Source of the DNA: Thioalkalivibrio nitratireducens DSM 14787
Lineage (GTDB): Bacteria > Pseudomonadota > Gammaproteobacteria > Ectothiorhodospirales > Ectothiorhodospiraceae
NCBI RefSeq assembly: GCF_000321415.2
Contig: NC_019902.2
Coordinates: 2,914,001-2,978,000, forward strand
DNA length: 64,000 bases
Direction: 5' to 3'
The translations under genes were made by a program, and so were the position numbers. Numbering within the stretch: position 1 is the stretch's first letter; each line of letters begins with the position of its first letter. Below, in pieces: positions 62,004 to 64,000 of this stretch. The notes under the pieces were generated by a model, which worked only from the letters and a program-made list of their open reading frames with translations, ran no database searches and was not told the origin of the DNA.

Positions 62004-63500
62004 CTAGGCCGCCGGGGGAATCCCCTGCAGGCAGCGGCGCTCCGGCGGCACACCCAGCCGGTCGAGCACCGCGGCGGCGGCATCGACGAAGCGGCCGGGG
62101 CCCGCGACGTAGTAATCGCGGCCGCTCGGGTCTTCCACGCGGGACAGGCTTCCCGCGATCAGCGCGGGCCAGGCCTCCCGGTCGCTGGCAGCGTTCACCC
62201 GCACCGGCTTGTAGCGGAAGTTGTCGAGGGCGTCGTCCCAGGAACGGCAGAGATTGTCCTCGTAATGGCCGATTGCGCCGGTGGCCAGCCAGACCAGATC
62301 CATCGCATCGGCGATGTCCAGCGCAATCACGTGCTCGATCAGGCTCTTGATCGGCGCGAACCCGGTGTCGCAGGCCAGGAAGACCAGTGGCCGCTCGACC
62401 TCGTCCCCGATCACGAAATCCCCGTACGGCCCCTCGATTTCGACGCGCTCCCCCTTGCGCAGGCGTTCGAAGCAGTACACCGCGAACGCATCCTCGCGGT
62501 CCTCCGCCACGTGCAGCACCAGGTTCCGGTCATCGCAGGGGCAGTTGGCCAGGGGCAACCGACCCTCTACCCGGCCCTCATCCAGGCGCACACGAACGTA
62601 CTGCCCACCAAGGAAACGCAGGCGCCGGGTCCGCGGCGTCTGCACCCTCACCACCCGCACATGGGTCCCCTGATGTTCGACGTCGCGCACCATCGCCTCG
62701 ATCGTCTGCAGCGGGATCTGGTCGGGACTGCGCGCGACCCCGACCTCGACCACCAGGTCGGTGACCGGTGCGACCGCGCACATCAGCGCATACCCCTGCG
62801 CGCGCTCACTTTCGGGGATCACGTAGTCGTGCGGCCGCACTTCCCGGATCTCCCCGGACACGACCCGTGCCTTGCACTCCCCGCAGTTGCCGTTGCTGCA
62901 GCCGTAGCTGATCGACAATCCAGCTCTTAGCGCGGCATCGAGCACCGTGTCCGAGCCCTCCACCAGGAACTCCTGGTGGTCGGGAAGCAGCCGCACCTGC
63001 GGTGCCATCACGCTCATCCAGTGACTCCGATCCGCGAGGGCGCTGCCCATCGCATCCGATTCCGCCAGCCCCTGGTGCAACGCGCTCTGCATCCAGAGCT
63101 TGATCTCCCGCGCGACCGCGCGTGTGTGCCCGTCACGATGTTTCTCCAGTTCCCGCAGACGGGATTCCAGTGCTTCGAACACGGCCGCGTAATGCTCGGC
63201 CTGCCGGCGGGCACGCGTCAACTTGTGACCCAGGATCGCCAGCCTTTCGGCAAGCACCTGCGGCTCGGGCAGGCTACGGCCGGCGACATCCCGGCCCAGC
63301 GCCGCGGCCTTGATCCGGTCGACGCGTTCGAGCGTTCGCTCGTCTTCCAGCCGGGTTCCGGGATACAGCGAGAGCAGGTCGTCGACCCGGACCGTGCCGT
63401 CGAAACTGGGCAGATCACCGCATTTGATGCGTGTCTGCAATTCACCCCGCGTCACCCCCGCCAATCGCGCCGCGCGGATCACCGAAAGCTGTTTTTCCAT
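62004..63500 (-). CDS. 2Fe-2S ferredoxin-type flavin reductase with N-terminal extra domain
   Basis: 498 aa from ATG 63500 (GGAGAAGA just upstream). Residues about 1-60 form a winged or MerR-like segment (VIRAARLAGVTRGELQTRIK), residues 90-160 a helical linker, then a plant-type 2Fe-2S domain with CSNGNCGECKAR ... LMCA (four Cys), and a FNR-type reductase: FAD loop GGQYVRVRL and NAD motif LACDTGFAPIKSLIEH. Resembles electron-transfer components of the oxygenase or CDP-deoxyglucoseen reductase type. The N-terminal extension is unusual. It heads an operon with the two glycosyltransferases. Confidence 0.85.
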   Translation of the reverse strand: MEKQLSVIRAARLAGVTRGELQTRIKCGDLPSFDGTVRVDDLLSLYPGTRLEDERTLERVDRIKAAALGRDVAGRSLPEPQVLAERLAILGHKLTRARRQAEHYAAVFEALESRLRELEKHRDGHTRAVAREIKLWMQSALHQGLAESDAMGSALADRSHWMSVMAPQVRLLPDHQEFLVEGSDTVLDAALRAGLSISYGCSNGNCGECKARVVSGEIREVRPHDYVIPESERAQGYALMCAVAPVTDLVVEVGVARSPDQIPLQTIEAMVRDVEHQGTHVRVVRVQTPRTRRLRFLGGQYVRVRLDEGRVEGRLPLANCPCDDRNLVLHVAEDREDAFAVYCFERLRKGERVEIEGPYGDFVIGDEVERPLVFLACDTGFAPIKSLIEHVIALDIADAMDLVWLATGAIGHYEDNLCRSWDDALDNFRYKPVRVNAASDREAWPALIAGSLSRVEDPSGRDYYVAGPGRFVDAAAAVLDRLGVPPERRCLQGIPPAA

Positions 63501-63647
63501 TCTTCTCCGCTTCCCAGGTCGCGGCATCGTCGATTCCGGCAGGACTCCGCCAATGAGGCGCCTTGCCGGGAGCTCGATTCGAAGCGTAGCACCTGGGTGC
63601 CGACGTCGCAGCGCAAGAACCTGATGGATACCCGCGTCCTCTCGCCA

Positions 63648-63671
63648 ACCCTCCCCCGCAAGCGGGGGAGG
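63648..63671. terminator. GC-rich hairpin upstream of the reductase operon
   Basis: CCCTCCCCC (63648-63656) and GGGGGAGGG (63663-63671) with the loop GCAAGC, near-identical to the dyad at 4164-4189. It lies between the leftward terminator at 63777 and the reductase start, and may be a repeat rather than a stop for a known transcript. Confidence 0.5.
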
Positions 63672-63776
63672 GGGCTTTCATCGTCGGGGGTGGTGGGCGC
63701 GCACCATGGGAGTTAGCGTGTCTGCACGCCCCGTTCACACCATAGGAACGACGATCGGCGGGGTTCCACGCCGATC

Positions 63777-63800
63777 AAAAAAAACCGCCCCGGAGGGCGG
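63777..63800 (-). terminator. Rho-independent terminator for a leftward gene beyond the window
   Basis: On the minus strand, CCGCCC, a TCCG loop and GGGCGG (63800-63785) are followed by eight T (63784-63777), a textbook terminator. It must serve a leftward transcript coming from about 63830 or further right. Confidence 0.85.
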
Positions 63801-64000
63801 CAAAGGCGCGATGGAGGAGAGTCGCGCACGCGCATGATCGGTCACGGCCGAGGTGCCTCCGCATCACCCCGCGAGGCCTGCCGTCGGCAGCCTCCTCAGC
63901 GGTGAATGCCTTCGGGTGGTCCAGATCCGCACCACCGCTGCGGCAATCATCCGCCCGGTCCTGACTGACGCAATCGCGCTGCGCATGCAGCAGTTCCACG
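63801..64000 (-). other. Unresolved right edge, probably 3' part of a leftward gene
   Basis: The terminator at 63777-63800 implies a gene ending close by. The open minus frame (VSQDRADDCRSG ... DHPKAFTAEEAADG) runs into the terminator itself, so it is unlikely to be the real one. Too little sequence to name a product. Confidence 0.3.

Noticed and set aside
63775-63999. A 74-codon minus frame at the right edge
   Set aside because: It ends inside a strong leftward terminator, so it cannot be the true 3' end of a gene.

Overview
The window is a visibly GC-rich stretch of chromosome, most consistent with a gammaproteobacterium of the Ectothiorhodospiraceae/Thioalkalivibrio type. The evidence is the nrdR-ribD-ribE-ribB order, the type I-E and I-F CRISPR repeat families, IspG, a TAXI-TRAP transporter and typical high-GC codon use. 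This placement is inferred from gene content only. No rRNA, tRNA or cas gene was seen.

Layout. 1-10.7 kb: the end of a WYL regulator, the oxidative pentose-phosphate set gnd-zwf with convergent pgl, a YdjM-type membrane protein and a very long SNF2-type ATPase. 10.8-23.1 kb: an accessory island of toxin-antitoxin genes, broken insertion sequences (IS21, IS110, IS3, IS66) and two orphan CRISPR arrays. The first is type I-E (12 repeats). The second is type I-F (24 full repeats plus a cut one) and is split by an intact 2,410-bp element that encodes a DruA-family (DUF4338) protein overlapping an IS66-type transposase and is flanked by a perfect 8-bp target duplication. Both arrays end in transposon sequence where a leader would be expected.

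23.4-33.2 kb: a small isoprenoid module (UbiA-like membrane protein, polyprenyl diphosphate synthase, UbiE-like methyltransferase), a broken archease, a GDT1-type cation transporter, a DrrAB-type ABC exporter, a serine hydrolase and a fluoride-export operon (two CrcB/FluC subunits plus DUF190). 33.2-40.2 kb: a decaying zone with a MITE, an internally deleted methyltransferase, a BBE-domain fragment, a cut cupin, a 5'-truncated cytochrome and a RAYT remnant. 40.3-46.1 kb: a second serine hydrolase, then an AT-rich DUF262 (GmrSD-like) gene lying beside an attC-like site and between two 111-bp inverted repeats, next to a tyrosine recombinase overlapping an IS91-type transposase.

46.9-63.5 kb: core metabolism. 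ispG faces glyA-nrdR-ribD-ribE-ribB(A); a TAXI binding protein with fused TRAP permease follows, then dodecin, DUF302 and SCP-2-like proteins, a class V aminotransferase, a glycosyltransferase pair and a 2Fe-2S flavin reductase.

The most interesting areas are the DruA-IS66 element inside the CRISPR array, whose terminal repeats share a 9-bp core with the CRISPR repeat, and the DUF262/attC/inverted-repeat/recombinase unit at 42.1-46.0 kb.
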